Source: Dryomyza anilis (lineage: Eukaryota; Arthropoda; Insecta; Diptera; Dryomyzidae). Taken from it: a stretch of 64,000 bases of DNA. The stretch spans positions 888,501 through 952,500 of the forward strand of contig OX638133.1 of NCBI GenBank assembly GCA_951804985.1, in the 5' to 3' direction. The position numbers were made by a program, and so were the translations under genes. Below the pieces are notes generated by a model. The model was given only the letters and a program-made list of their open reading frames with translations. It did not search any database and was not told where the DNA came from. Shown here in pieces: positions 13,691 to 26,300 of this stretch (within the stretch, counting starts at the first letter, position 1; each line of letters begins with the position of its first letter).

Positions 13691-14879
13691 AGGAATCTTA
13701 TCTAAAAGTAAAAGCTATAACTCAATTTATTATTTACATTGAAATCTATTTGTAATAGATTGATTTGGGATAATAGCTCGAATGCCTTGTGGTGATCGAT
13801 TGCTATGAAGAGGGTTTCGATTACGTGCTGAGGATCAGTACTGTGATGCGTTAGAAGATTTTGAAACTCAATCTCAAGGGGTTCACTACGTATTTTTTTG
13901 TGGTTCGTCAACGGACCATCGACTTGTACTTTCAACGATTTCACTCCTTTTTTATCAAACTTAGCGGTCTGTTAATGTACCGTCGATCTCGCAATTGATT
14001 CGAAATAAGTTCCTCTTTATACATAGCCTTTGAAAGGTCATTCCACTATTTATTATAAATATAGTTGAAATGGTGAAAGTGAGCTCGACCTAAGTTCTTT
14101 TGAGCTGTTGTGCCAATTTTTTTTTATCAAGATCTTGGTAATATTTTCAAAACGTCGCATTACAATTTTTCGCAAGTACTGAAGAATGATGCGTTCGCAG
14201 CCAAGATCACGCATGATGTTTCAAAGATTTCGGCAAGATCGAAAAATTGTTAATTTTATTAAAAAATGTTTTAAATTTGTGCAGCTTTCGTAGAATTCAA
14301 GTTTAACTTATTAGCCGTGACTGAGACATTTTTCACCGTAGAATGCATTTACTGCAGCTTATAAAACACTCAGCTAATAATTCTTAATATTAATGAAAGC
14401 ATAACTTAAAATAGCGCCAAGTAAATTTTTACTTAATTTAAATTCTTAATTCAAGTTAATTTTTTCTTAATGTTAGGAAGCTGTTCACTGAGTTTTATAA
14501 CAAAAAAGTGATCGGCCTGTCGAATTCATATAGATCAAAGAATATGTAGCAACTGACTACTGCTATTGCTACGCTTTCTTTCAAGGTTTTCGGCTGTTGA
14601 ACTGCAAAAATAGACTAAAACTAAAATAATTTTAATTTCTATTCAGTTGGTTGGTTGTCTTACTGACTGCCAACCGCGATAGAAAAAATAATAATAATGA
14701 AAATAAAAATAATAAGAATAACAACAACTATGACAACCACAACAACCATATGCAATGCCAGGAAACCCTACGAAAACACTTCGATAATTGCTTAGGCGCC
14801 ACATAAATTTTACGATAAGTTTTTTGTGCTCGTTATTCGTTACTCGTTGCTCGTTTGTTTCAATTTGCATGAATATTAT

Positions 14880-14935
14880 TAGTTATGGCTCTTGTGTTGT
14901 TGTTGTTGTGGTTTTTATTGGTTTTATTGTTTTTG
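14880..14935 (+). repeat. GTT-rich simple sequence
   Basis: A run of GTTGTTGTTGTTGTGGTTTTTATTGGTTTTATTG. It produces open frames in several phases, none of which looks like a gene. Confidence 0.6.
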
Positions 14936-16829
14936 TAGTACGAGTACTGGTTGCAGCGCAGCTCTTTGTATCGTTGTAATGCACTCGAAATATTTGCATA
15001 TGAGATCCACAACAAATAAAAAGCAACACAAAATGGTTTTGTGTAGAGGTTACGTAGAGAGGTGTTTGGTTGTGTTGTGGTACTCGAGACATGGCACGTG
15101 TGCAGGGGCGAGGGAGGCAGGTAGTTGTGTATTTGATGCAAAACCGCATAACACATTTTTGAAAGTGAAACATTTTAAATAAATCTAAAAATAATACTAA
15201 TTAGTATTATTTGCTTGTATTATTTTTAAATTTTTAATTGTTTCTTATATTTTAAATTAAACAATTCTTTGAACAATTTTAATAAAATTTTCAAAATTTA
15301 GCAAAACGAAAAGAAACATTCGAGTGACAGATTGGTTTTTAATGAAATAATACAAAAACGACGACGAAGTCAACAAGTAAAAAACAAAAAATTTGATTTT
15401 TATAGTTTATATTCAATTGTAATATGATTTTTTTCTGTCCTCAAAATGTATCCATAGATTTCATTTATTTTTGTGTCGTTTTCTTTAAAAAGGTACAGGC
15501 TAAATTTGGAATATTACAAACTGTGCATTATCTCGCTTTGCCAATATTTTAAATTCATCTTTGCAAAATTACAGTTGCCGAGTTCTGCTATAAAATTCTA
15601 ACAAACCAGTGAACCAATTTCAAAATTTTGTAAGAAATGTTTATTGAATGTTTAATTATATTTTATTTAGTATAACACTTGATCAAATCAATTATTTGAT
15701 GGCAATTTTTTTTTGTAATTTTGTGGAGTAGTGTAATTTTTTATTTTTAAATAATTTCAAAATAAATTAATTGAAAAAAATACGAAAAAAAAAATTGTTA
15801 ACAAAAAATTTTAGTTTGAAAAAAAATATTGTCGAATTTTTTTTTTTTTATAAATAAAAATTGTTCGAATGAAGATATATTTTAAGTTTAAAAAAAAATA
15901 TTTTTCAATATATTAAATATTTATCACTTTTAAAAATGTTGATTTAAATTTTAATGATATTCGACCTTTCGAATTCTGTCACACTAAAATCCAGCTAACA
16001 AAAAATATACAACGTATTATTTAAAATGTAAGATTTAAAACGAAAATCGCAGGGCGCATTCCCATCTTACTTTTATTTTAATTTGTGTTTGATATATCTC
16101 TTAAAGGCTAAATTCAACAAATGGTACGAAAGGATAGATGAAACAATACGTATAGATTACCAATTTCTAGACGAAGTTACTCCAAACAAATCGATTAATA
16201 TAACGATTCGATTAATATAATAAGACCGAATGTTTTAAATATGGTTGAATTTATTTGTTTATTTGTTTTTCTTTTTCAGAAATGAAAAAATCCGCATATT
16301 CCATTTATATTATTTTTAAATAAATAAGAACATTAATTAAATTAAGCATTAAATTTCATAAACCTTATAAGAACCATAAATTGATAAATGGATAATATTG
16401 TGTAATACCAATCTGACCTACACATTTATATAATTTTATGACTTTAATAAATATTTAAGCATTTTTATTTATGAAAATCTATTATTTTATTATGTTATTA
16501 ATAGCTCTTTGTATTTTCTTGATTTCTTGCAGCTTTTTACTGGCAACAAACAAACGACAAGAACATCAACAAGTGTCAAGTGTCACTGTGCAACCGAGCT
16601 GCCACTGTGCGTAACATTCTCCAGTAGCAAACGTGCTTAAAACACAACAAAACCGTCATAGCTTTGCGCCGGTTGTTCATAACAGTGACAACAACATCGT
16701 ATTACGCAACAAAAAATGTTTGTTGTGCATGTTTAAAGAATATTTAAAAAGATAAAAAAGCAGAAAATAAATTTAATGAAATTAATGCGTTAAAATCAGT
16801 AAGGTTTAATTGTTTTTTTTTTATATTTT

Positions 16830-17187
16830 TCAAATGCTGCCGAAGCACGCAGCTGCACAGTCGCGTCAACCCGTTCCGCACCTCCGAACTCAACAAGTGT
16901 TTGCGTACTCTTGAGGCGTTCGTTCGGTCAACCACAGTTTTCGGGTGCTTTGCCGGTTCCGTACCCCATACCCCCAGTCCTCCCCTCTTTTGTTACTCGT
17001 TTCGTTTTAAATGATTTCTGTGTTTCGTGTCAAATATGTGTCAACAATTAAATTTTAAATTCACAAAATAAATAAATAAATGTTTTCTCAAGTGTAGAGC
17101 GTGTCCGTCGTACCGACCTAGCAGAAACGCACTAAACGACAATTGGCCGTGAGGCAAATAACAAAATATAAAAATCCAAAGGTAAAC
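16830..17187 (+). promoter_or_regulatory. Putative promoter and 5' UTR of the polyQ gene
   Basis: GC content rises sharply here against an AT-rich background, just upstream of the first in-frame ATG. In the reading frame of exon 1 an in-frame TAG lies at 17119-17121, so no upstream extension of the protein is possible without splicing. The ATG at 17188 has A at -3, as favoured in flies. A donor-like AAG/GTAAAC sits at 17178-17186, immediately before the ATG. A 5' UTR exon could therefore end there in some transcripts, skipping this coding exon. I could not place a convincing TATA box or Inr/DPE pair, so the boundary is approximate. Confidence 0.35.
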
Positions 17188-17664
17188 ATGCGAAACCAGC
17201 AACAACAAATACAACAACAACAGCAGCAACATCAACAGCCACAGCAACAACAACAACAGCCAGAGAGCGGAAATCGCTACCAATTTCGGCTACATCCGGC
17301 TGCGATGACAATTGATGAAGAGCAACAGCAACCAACACAACAGCAGCAACAACAACAACAAAATATTATTAACAACAACAACAGCAGCAGTTGCAATATT
17401 AACAGCATTAATATTAGCAACAACAATAAAAATATCAACAACATGGACAATAGCAGCAGCAACAATAAATGCGCCAAAGCACAAATGTCGGCGCACATGA
17501 AGACGTTGACTGCTGCTGCTACTGCTGCGATCAATAGCAAGGATCATCACAACAGCAGCAGCAACAACAACAACATGTTGCAGCAACAGCGCAAACAGTT
17601 TACGCCAACTTCTGAAGGCAGCAACACAAGTTTCAGCTCGGCTTCAGTTGCAGGTTCCATACAG
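17188..17664 (+). CDS. Coding exon 1 of a polyQ/Ser-rich gene, N-terminus
   Basis: This exon has 159 codons from the first ATG to a strong donor (CAG/GTGAGT at 17662-17670), and ends in phase 0. Residues 4-24 are nearly all Gln, 46-58 are again Gln-rich, and 59-90 are Asn/Ser-rich. Residues 100-115 include a short Ala/Thr stretch, and 139-159 are Ser-rich. No folded domain, signal peptide or membrane segment is seen. The open frame continues 39 bases past the donor before a stop, so the reading frame and donor agree. Joined to exon 2 at 53716 the frame is kept exactly. Such CAG/CAA runs are typical of fly regulatory and scaffold proteins. Because it is low-complexity, the exon rests on frame, start context and donor rather than homology. 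It might be an alternative first exon, used in only some isoforms. Confidence 0.72.
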
Positions 17665-17889
17665 GTGAGTTTGCAATTTTTAAATGTTTTCGAATTATTG
17701 TAGATTTTAGTTTTTTTATTATTATTTTTTTTATTTAAGTTTTTGGATTAATCAAAATTTAAGATTTCCATGATTAATCAAAGTGTTATTGATTATTTAA
17801 AATTTAAGTTCCAATGTTATCGAATAAATCGATTATCAAATTAATCGATTAATCCAAAACAAAAGTCAAATCTTAACATGAAAATATCC

Positions 17890-18240
17890 CAAGTAACAAT
17901 TCCTACCAGTATCCAGTCAGTTTTACTAGTCACTTGTTAAGTAACTCGCAAGTGATGTCACGCACTTTTCGACCAGAAACTAGTCAGTAAAACTCTTCGG
18001 TTTCTGGGCATTTCCCTACCAGTAACCGACTAATTTTACTGGCAGGGTTCTACTCTTCAAATCCCTATCAGTAACCGGCCAGTTCTTGACTAGTTTTACT
18101 GGAGACAGACCAGTTTTTGATCCATTTTTGACTAGTTTTACTGGCAGTAATCTACTCTTCATGTCTCTACCAGTAACGGACAATGTTTCGACTAGTTTTC
18201 AGTTCAAATTCCTACGAGAAACTTAGCAGTAGTTGAGTTG
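17890..18240 (+). repeat. Degenerate tandem repeat, CCAGTAACCGAC/ACTAGTTTTACTGG
   Basis: The blocks CTACTCTTCA..CCCTA(C/T)CAGTAACCG and GACTAGTTTTACTGG recur three or four times, roughly every 80-110 bases. ACTAGT and CCAGTAA/TTACTGG partners form local palindromes. It lies in intron 1 just after exon 1. No coding is seen. Confidence 0.6.
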
Positions 18241-18730
18241 TCTGGTAAATTGTTGCTTGGAATATATTATTGACCCAGTAGTAAAAATAATTCACACTAT
18301 ATATATTATTTATATTTGGTATGTTTCAAAAATAATGAAGATAAGTAAAAAAAGACAAAACTTAAGACGTTTGCACTCTATGTCCCAGAAATGGTTTTAG
18401 GGCCATAATAAGAATCTAATCATGAAATTTTTCCTTTTTAGAACACGTCCTTGTCAAACTCCGTATCAAAAATCGATATTGTTAGGGAATAATTTTTTTC
18501 AAAACGGTCGCTATTGCGAGGCCTAATTGTAGATAGCTATATCGAACGCTATCCTTATGGAGTACTGCTCGATTATAAATGAATCTCTCTATAAATGAAT
18601 AGTGTTTATGCCCCGAGGGCCTGAGTTCGAGCTTGACTTCAATGCGAATGCTGATGTGATCATGTCCACAATCAATTATTAGCACCTATACTGAGATAGG
18701 ACTGACTATCTTTGATTTGTTTGCTCTTTA

Positions 18731-19623
18731 CACAAAAAAAAAAAAATAATCGACGTTAATACAGCAACCGACATTAAGCATTCGTTAATCAATCCAGCAA
18801 TGAAATTCACTAATTTAATGAAAACATTTGCTATCTTCGATAATTCAGCAATTCCTTTTGCTAATACCCAGCACACCATACGATATCGTTTGAACGAACA
18901 ATGTTATCGTTTTCGACTATCGTTAACGATTCGAGAATGATAGCGTTCTCGAAACAAATGGCTCTATCGTTAACGATATCGATATTGTATGAATTCTCGA
19001 TATCGAAACGAATTCGAAAATTGATTTAATTTCGATATCTAGACGAATTCCAAAAATTATTCAATTTCGATATCGAAACGAATTCGAAAAGCTTATTCAA
19101 TTTCGATACTATTTAAATTAATTTACCTTGAAATTATCTTTCATAGAGCTGTGCACCAAGCATTCTATAGCATCCACAACATTAAAATTGTTTACCTAGT
19201 TTGGGATTAAAAATTAGTTTATATTAGTAAATATTAGTAAATTTCATCCAATTTTGAAATTTATTAAATTTTTCATTGAATAGCTTTTTTGACAAATAAT
19301 TAAATACTGATTCTATAAAAATTTACCGATATCGTTACGAATTCGAAACTTTAACGAAATGTTATACAATCGAAACTATGTTTATTGAGTACGAATATTT
19401 ATACGTCAATTTAGCAAATTAATTTAGCAATTATTTTTGCTAAAACTACGCCGACTAAATTATTTGTTACATTGACGTAAGAATGTTCATATTAGCGAAC
19501 GTAATTGCTTATATGATGAAGAATAGCAAATGTTTTCATTAAATTAGTGAATTTCATTGCTGGATTGATTAATGAATGTAATTAATACGGTTGTTATATT
19601 TATGTCGAGTATGTTTTTCTGTT
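18731..19623. mobile_element. Long-TIR element related to 12833 copy, TA duplication
   Basis: This 893-bp element has inverted arms of about 120 bp: 18757-18850 pairs with 19510-19600, sharing for example AATCAATCCAGCAATGAAATT. Ends are CACAAAAAAA and TTTTTCTGTT, flanked by TA (18729-18730 and 19624-19625). The 19427-19460 block matches the TGCTAAAACT(A/G)CGCCGACTAA sequence in the 12833 element. The centre (18880-19110) holds a 53-bp tandem repeat of TTCGATATCGAAACGAATTC with many TATCGATA-like sites. No transposase. Confidence 0.75.
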
Positions 19624-22269
19624 TATAGAATTCTGAAATCTTGAATACTTGAAAATAAAAAGGTCAACTTAACGCGATATCTATTTAAAGCGCTGCCAAA
19701 CGTCTTAAGTGTCTGAGTCAATTCCTATCCACAGACACTGCATTCTTTGCTCGGCCCACATGTTGGCTGTTCTTTGTTCTCGTCATCCGAATGCGTGCCT
19801 GCCTGCTGCCGACTGCTGACCGTGGGCCGTGAGCCGTGTGCCGTGAGTGACTCATGTTGCGGAATGCAAGTCAAGAATGCAAAATATAAAACTCGGCAAC
19901 ATATTTAAACATTAAAACCGAAATAAAGCTTAAGAATGACTTGGCTGAATGCAATGTTCGATCGATAATTCGGTGACTGTGTCAATGTTTGACAGCCTCA
20001 GCAAAGGTAACGTATCGGGGTTAAACCCGTTAAGTAGCTGCGAAATACATGCCAGAGCAACGAACTGTTTAAAATTGAGAAATAACGAAAAATAATGTGT
20101 ACAAAGAATTCACATGCAACACTTTCTGTGCTGTGAGTTCGAAAATGAATACAACGAAAATTAAAAATACAAAAGGTTAAAATAAATATGAAAAAAAGTA
20201 AACATAAAGTTTACAACAGGCCATAAACTTAATTAGTAACAACGGCAAAGCATGTGGGAAGTTAATGGTTTTTAAATATTACCCCAATATTGTTTAATAA
20301 ATTAGACACTTTCACTCTTCCCTAGTGGATGTTGTTACTCGATGATGATCATTGTGTTTTTAGCTTGTAATAACCCCAAGCAGTTATATCTGGTCATGAG
20401 CAAATATTGTAACCCAAAGGAGTAATGATTTCGATTTCGAATTTTTGCTCATTTTGATTAAGGGTTTTAGTTTATTCCCATTCAATTCTTTCCCGAGACA
20501 AAATTTCCCTGAGATTCTATAACGCCCAGTAGTCCAATTTCGCACACATTCTGTGAGACGTTTTAAATAGAGAAATATTACGCTGAGCAGAATTCCATGA
20601 AGGTCGTCTCCAAACGTCACAATGTTCGTATTTAATCCATAAAATCAGAGCTTTTAAACCTTTTTGCCGTTGTTCGTTTCGTTTGGTAGTTGTTATAAAA
20701 TATTCAATGAGTTTGTGTAATTTTTCCCAATTAAATTCATCACTCAATTCAGGTCATATTCCTGCCACAACAATTTATTGCTGCAACATCTATCTATACA
20801 AAATGCTGTCTTCGCGGTACATCTTATGCAATCACAGAGGTACGCTTCAATGGGAAGAATAACAACAATAATTGAGTGGAAAAATATACAACTGAAAATT
20901 ACAAATCTCTGGGATGAAAGCATTTTTCGGACTACACTACAGCAACAGTAACTCTTTAACTCTTTAACCCTTTTGCGCAAGTCCAACAGAAAATTTCTAA
21001 ACTGACAAACATTAGATGCTGAATCAACAAACGACAGACCCAGAGACGACAAATAGTTTTGAGAAAACCTTTTGAAAATCATGTTGCTTGTTGTAGACGT
21101 CTGCAATGACCTTTGCCACTGGTCAAAAACAACAACCACGCAATGTGTACCCAAGAGGCAATGAGAAAAAGTGAAAATTATTTTTGTTTTTTTAGAATCG
21201 TATAAAATTCCCAAAAACTTAAGATGGATTGATGTTTTGTTGTTGCTGTTGCTGAAGTCAAAACGTGTTGTAATGTTGCTGCGCAGCAACAGCAATTATT
21301 AAAAAAGCAAAGAAAATAAGAGTTAAAGACAGAAGAATTTAATTTTTTTATATTTTTTAATTGCAATTAAATGAAATTTTAAACACGCGGTACGTGGTGA
21401 TTTTATTGTGATTCTGAGCGCTGACTGATCGGTCGAGTTGAGCTCACTTGAGCGTGTTGCAACCTTGCGTTGCGCGTGGTCATTCGGTCTAAGTTTAAGT
21501 TGCGCCTGCGCACTCGCACTTGTTCCTCGGCCACCACTTGAAGCCTCCTCAAGAGCCACTCGAGCGCCCAGTTTGTTGTTGTGGCTGGCTCTCCAGTGAC
21601 TCTGTTGTTGACTTTGATTTTGAACGCTTAGTTGAACATGAAAGCAGCATCAGCTCGTTTAAGGGACTGTCATACAGACTAGACCAACAGACCGTAGGTG
21701 CCGCGGACCTTGTGGCCGCCGGCCCTCGACGTGTATCTGGTGGCTGGCATCGGAGTCTCAGCGAATTCTGCTGAAAATCAGCTACAATTTAATATTTTTC
21801 TTCACTTCTCGTCCAACAAAAAAGTCCACAATTTGTAAAGGTCATCGAAGTATCTATCTGTAACTTATATAACTTGTGTATCGTTCTTATAATTTTGACT
21901 GAAGCAGTGAATTTTACTTGGAATTTGCCATGACTATCTGCTGCACAGTGGGCCGCATTGTTGCCGTTTTATTGTTGGCTCCTCTGTTGTCCGCCAAATG
22001 CTATTATTAGTGTCAATTAATCGCGTTGCCTATTTATAGCGCTGCGGAAATTCCTGCGTAGGGTGTGTGCGCACTGCGCAGTCGCAGAACACTAGACCCG
22101 GTAGGAACTATTTTGATAATGCTAAGGGTATTCAAGGTACTCAAGTTTGTTATTTCAATATACAGAGACAAAATTTGTTTAAATTGAAGAATTTTATATT
22201 TCAAAACATCCCCAGACATAATATACGGCAGGTAACAGGCGCACAACAGGCAGGCAACACACCAGCATA

Positions 22270-22645
22270 TCAGCATGTTTCTGGCAGACATAGGCGGAAT
22301 TTGTAGCAAATCAGCCTTCTGTCTACCCTAGAACAAAACGGCTAACGACAGCCTATAGGCAGGTTATATAACGTGAAGGCAGCTTCATATTCAATGTAGC
22401 CTGCTTCACAATGCTCGAAATCTGCCAGTTGTCTGGCCTAGAACAAATCGGCAGCCTATAGGCATGTTTTCGGCAGTCATAGGCGGAGCTTGTAGCAAAA
22501 CCAGTCTGTTGTCTGCCCTAGAACAATACGGCAGACGGCGGCCTATAGGCAGGTTTCCGGCAGTCATATGCGGAGCTTGTAGCAAAACCAGGCTGTGGTC
22601 TGCCCGAGAACAATACGGCAGACGGCAGCCTATAGGCGTGTTTAC
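22270..22645 (+). repeat. Tandem repeats of about 95 bp
   Basis: At least three units share GGCAG(T/A)CATAGGCGGA, GC(A)TTGTAGCAAA, CTG(C/G)CC(T)AGAACAA and CGGCAGCCTATAGGC. They are most regular at 22464-22645. Related CAGGC/GGCAG-rich sequence occurs at 40370-40530, so this may be part of a dispersed element. The open frame across 22464-22664 is a by-product of the repeats. Confidence 0.7.
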
Positions 22646-23034
22646 GATAGTGAGTGAGTTTTAATTCTACTCACACTCTCTCATAATCACGTGCTCAAAT
22701 TAACATTCAATCACTATCACGCGCTATTAACGTGAACCATGCTGTTGGTTGAAAAGAAACGACAAAAAATGTGTGTACGTTTTCTTTATATTCGACTGCT
22801 TTATAAATTTTAATTCATGTCTTTAGAACATACAAAAGAGACATTTACAATCAAATGAGAGTAAATTACAAATGAAATTATGAAACTGTTATACTACATT
22901 ATACAAGTTCTATATTAGTGTATTCAAATTCATGATTACTTTTAAACTACAAATTATAAAAAATACAAATTATTACATTAAAAGATGTGTGATGCGATCT
23001 TTACGACACATGCCAAAATCTGCTCACGTGCCCA

Positions 23035-23135
23035 TCGCTAATTCATTATATTAATCTACAATACATCAATGTTATATATTCTTCATCAATTTGAAGAATG
23101 ACTGAAGAAGTGTTCTTCAATTTGACGAATTGGAT
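23035..23135 (+). mobile_element. Truncated fragment of the CACAG-ended element
   Basis: ATACATCAATGTTATAT...GAAGTGTTCTTCAATTTGACGAATTGGATGTG matches inner blocks of the 6352-7170 element (GTGTTCTTCAATATGATGAA...CATGTG). No termini remain. It abuts the LINE remnant that follows. Confidence 0.5.
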
Positions 23136-23157
23136 GTGGCCTGATTCCACATGTCTT

Positions 23158-23331
23158 TTGTTCTACTCGGGCATCGAACTAAGAGAAAAATCGTTTTTTA
23201 GTTGCTCGATACGTTTGTGGAACAGTCTCGCTGCGTCTGTTTTTGACGACATTTTTGATATTGGCAAATTCAAAACAAACAACCACCGACACTACACTAT
23301 CTTTCCCCATCCCTTTAACACTATTTTATGA
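23158..23331 (+). pseudogene. Remnant of a LINE reverse-transcriptase C-terminus
   Basis: The frame read from about 23158 gives KSFFSCSIRLWNSLAASVFD, then DIGKFKTNNHRHY and a stop at 23329-23331. The pattern SFF-R-x-x-x-LWNSLP-x-x-hydrophobic followed by FK-x-x-(V/N)-x-x-(H/Y) is a common ending of insect non-LTR retrotransposon ORF2 proteins (Jockey/CR1-like). Here the usual Pro is Ala. No RT catalytic motif is seen upstream, so it is a 5'-truncated dead copy. Clade assignment is uncertain. Confidence 0.5.
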
Positions 23332-26300
23332 CATGAATAGGGGGGCATTCCCTGTTATTTTGTAGACAAAAATTGTTTCGAAATAATTCCTAAAAATATT
23401 TTAAATTCAAGCATTTCGATTTCTTGCTGGGTGCACAGCACTAACAGCAACAAGTTTTCGCTATTTTGCATGTGACTGCACTCCGTTGGAGGCAGCTGAC
23501 TTGACTGACTCTGGAGCGACCAACTTGGCATCACTTGCGGATCAGGTAGAGCATGGGGAGCAACAGCAATAGCAGCAACATGTGGCGTGGCAGATTAGGC
23601 GGCTAAAAATAGAAACACCACTGGCAGGCAGGCATGCGAGCCGTCGTAATTGAGTCTATTATAGTGTAGCGCTAAGGCTCCTTCGCAATTTAAATATCAT
23701 GCGATTGCAAATGTTGCTGCGGCAACAAGAGTTCATCAATGTATGCGTCTGTCAGTGTGTGGTATGCACCCGACCGACTACTGAAACCGTAACTCGTTCC
23801 ATCCGCAGTTCCATCAAAGTCCATTTACATATAATATAGAAATTACGTGTATTAATTCATTAAACGTAATTTATCGCAAGTGCGAAAATTGCATGCGAGC
23901 AACTGGCTGAGTGGTCTGCAATTTAGTGGCGGTGATTTGCATTCGCGAATACGGATTTTTGAGTTCTTACAGCTGGTCTTTACTACAACAACTCAAGTTT
24001 TGTTGCAGCATTCAAAAGCTGTAACCACCAAAGAAGCTCGACATCAATGCAAAAATCATGTCACAGGTTGTCGCTGCTGTCAATAATATTGAAGTGGCCA
24101 CAGCAATTCGATCGAACTACATGAGAATATTTTAGAGATCGCGCCTATTTTGCGAGAGTCAGTGAGTGTTGAAGGAATGCGCCCGGAATGTGAGCAGCAT
24201 TAAATAGCAACAACACATACGAAGCAGCAACTGATGGCGAAGATCGTTACAATAAACGATCGATGAAGCTCTCTGGTTCATTAACCCGTCGTATATCGAT
24301 AGATCCATCGATCGACCGATGATCGTGATGATGCTCTACGTGATGATGCTCTACGCGTACCGCAGACATTCGAAATTTGCTGCTGATACTGCTGCGGGCT
24401 CATTTCATATGCGCGATCATTCGAATAATCAGACATTCGACTCTATTGCCAAAATATATTAAATTCGTTGGATATTGAACTCGTTGGGAATGTGTATTGG
24501 TGGGAGAATCAATCGATAGACCTTCAACCGTTGTTGAGTTTGATTTATGAACGTGACGTTGTCCTATTATGAGGTCAAATGGATCGCGCTGATTTCCAGA
24601 ACGAATCCAATCATCGTGTCACTTGTTTGCCTTGCGTTACGTTACGTTGTGTTGCGTTCGCACACGTTCGTCCGATCGTCGATTTCGTTCGTTTTAACGG
24701 TTTTTACTTTGTGTTTAGAGTTCGCTGTAGGGGTTTCGATTTAATTGATTGTTTTTGTTGTTCTTGTTCTGGCTGTTATTGTGGTCTGATGAACAATAGC
24801 ACCGTTAATGCTTTTTGTCGGCAGAAAATCCAAATATAAAGTGTTGTGTTTGGTGATCGTCTTTGTTTCGATACATATTTTGTGCTACATATGTTGTGGT
24901 ATTTTCAGACGCGGTATTAGAATTCGCTAATTCTTATATACATTTTTTATAATTAAAATTTTTAATAATTGTCTCTGTTTTATAAACCGTTAATATCTGA
25001 TTTATTAAGTTGAAAACTATTTAAATTCGCTGATTTATGCATCAGCTATAAATTGTATTCTTCGTCCGAACGCTTATTCTAATTTTTATACACTTTTCTT
25101 TGTTTTGATCTATCTACCCAATAAAATTCTCCAGACTGTTTTAAATATGATTTTCATCGAATTTAATTTAATAAGTTTTCTGTTTGTTTGAATTTGTGGT
25201 GAGAGAGTTAATGAGAATTAACAAAATGGTGTTGAACAAAATGCATTTCAAAGCATTTTACGTTCGGAGTTTTTTATATTTAGTTCATAGTGCCTTTTTG
25301 TAGACTGCAGTGGTTCAATTTATAAATGATGAGCAGAAAGTAGTGATGATGAACATTTTGTATTTACGTATTTTTTAATGTGTACTAATGTGAGAAATGA
25401 AAAATAAACTAACAAAGTAAATTTAAACAAAATGCATTTCAGAGCACTTTACGCTCTATTCCTTGTGTATTTAGTTCATAGCGCCTATGAATAGTATTTA
25501 ACTAAATGAATTTGAGTTCGTCGTGGAAAATAGACACAAAAACTATAGAAACATTTATAATTATCGCCTTTAATGCGGACACATACACCGTTAATCCACT
25601 TAATCTGGCATCACATACAGGAAACGCACGCATTTTCTACTTAACGAGAATATGTAGTACATAATAAATAATAATTTCATATTTTTCACCTCCTCTCCTG
25701 CTTTGCACTTCTCGCGAGTAATCAATCCGATACTATGTTGGCAACACTGTTCGCTTACTTCGCACATTCCCTAATTAATACAGATTTACACGCATTTAAA
25801 ATAATTCGCATTTTAGCGCAAATACGCCGGGGTCAAAGGACCCGGTAATTGCAAGTGTTGCCAGACTCTTTCTAACGCTATGCGGAGCTGCTCTTTTAGC
25901 GCGACGTCTAAGTCAGCCGTCAGACAAGCATCAGCCGCGAAGTCGGGGTTCTTATTTGCGCTGTATTTGTGGCAGCCATTTTTCAGTCTCGTTTCTCACA
26001 ATCGACGTAATTAATTAAAGCGGCTCTAGTATTTTAGCTGCTTGTGGAAATGTTTCTTTGAACTTGAACCGCGCGCGCGCGAGATTCTGAGTTCCAGCTC
26101 TTCTTACTGATGTTGCTGATAGTTTGCATATTTTATAATGTTGTTGTTGTCTCGATTGTTTAGTTTTTGTTGCAACATTTCGTAGCAGCATCAAAAGAAT
26201 TAATTGTCCGGTCGGCAATTTCAAATGAAAACTCACACAACTCACAGCAACTGGCAAAAAGCATCGAATGCGAATGCCAGTACAAGACGAGCAAGAACAA

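Larger units (their letters stand above)
1..16829. other. Upstream non-coding region, AT-rich
   Basis: No convincing exon is seen on either strand. Open frames here are short (under about 112 codons), low in complexity and lie mostly inside repeats. The start (1-60) is a GTT/GATGAT simple repeat. The rest contains the mobile elements and arrays listed separately, with plain AT-rich sequence between them (for example 3900-4860, 4970-6350, 8572-10750, 13700-16560), where I see nothing else. It may be intergenic, or an intron downstream of an unseen 5' non-coding exon of the gene starting at 17188. The sequence does not decide between these. Confidence 0.6.

Noticed and set aside
17277..17586. 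Leu/Val-rich frames on the minus strand opposite exon 1
   Set aside because: They are the antisense shadow of the CAG/CAA repeats.
20744..21295. 183-codon open frame on the minus strand, followed by a 76-codon frame overlapping at ATGA
   Set aside because: No recognisable domain, Cys/Ser/Ile-rich composition typical of antisense AT-rich sequence, no promoter or splice support. The overlap would make sense in bacteria but not here.
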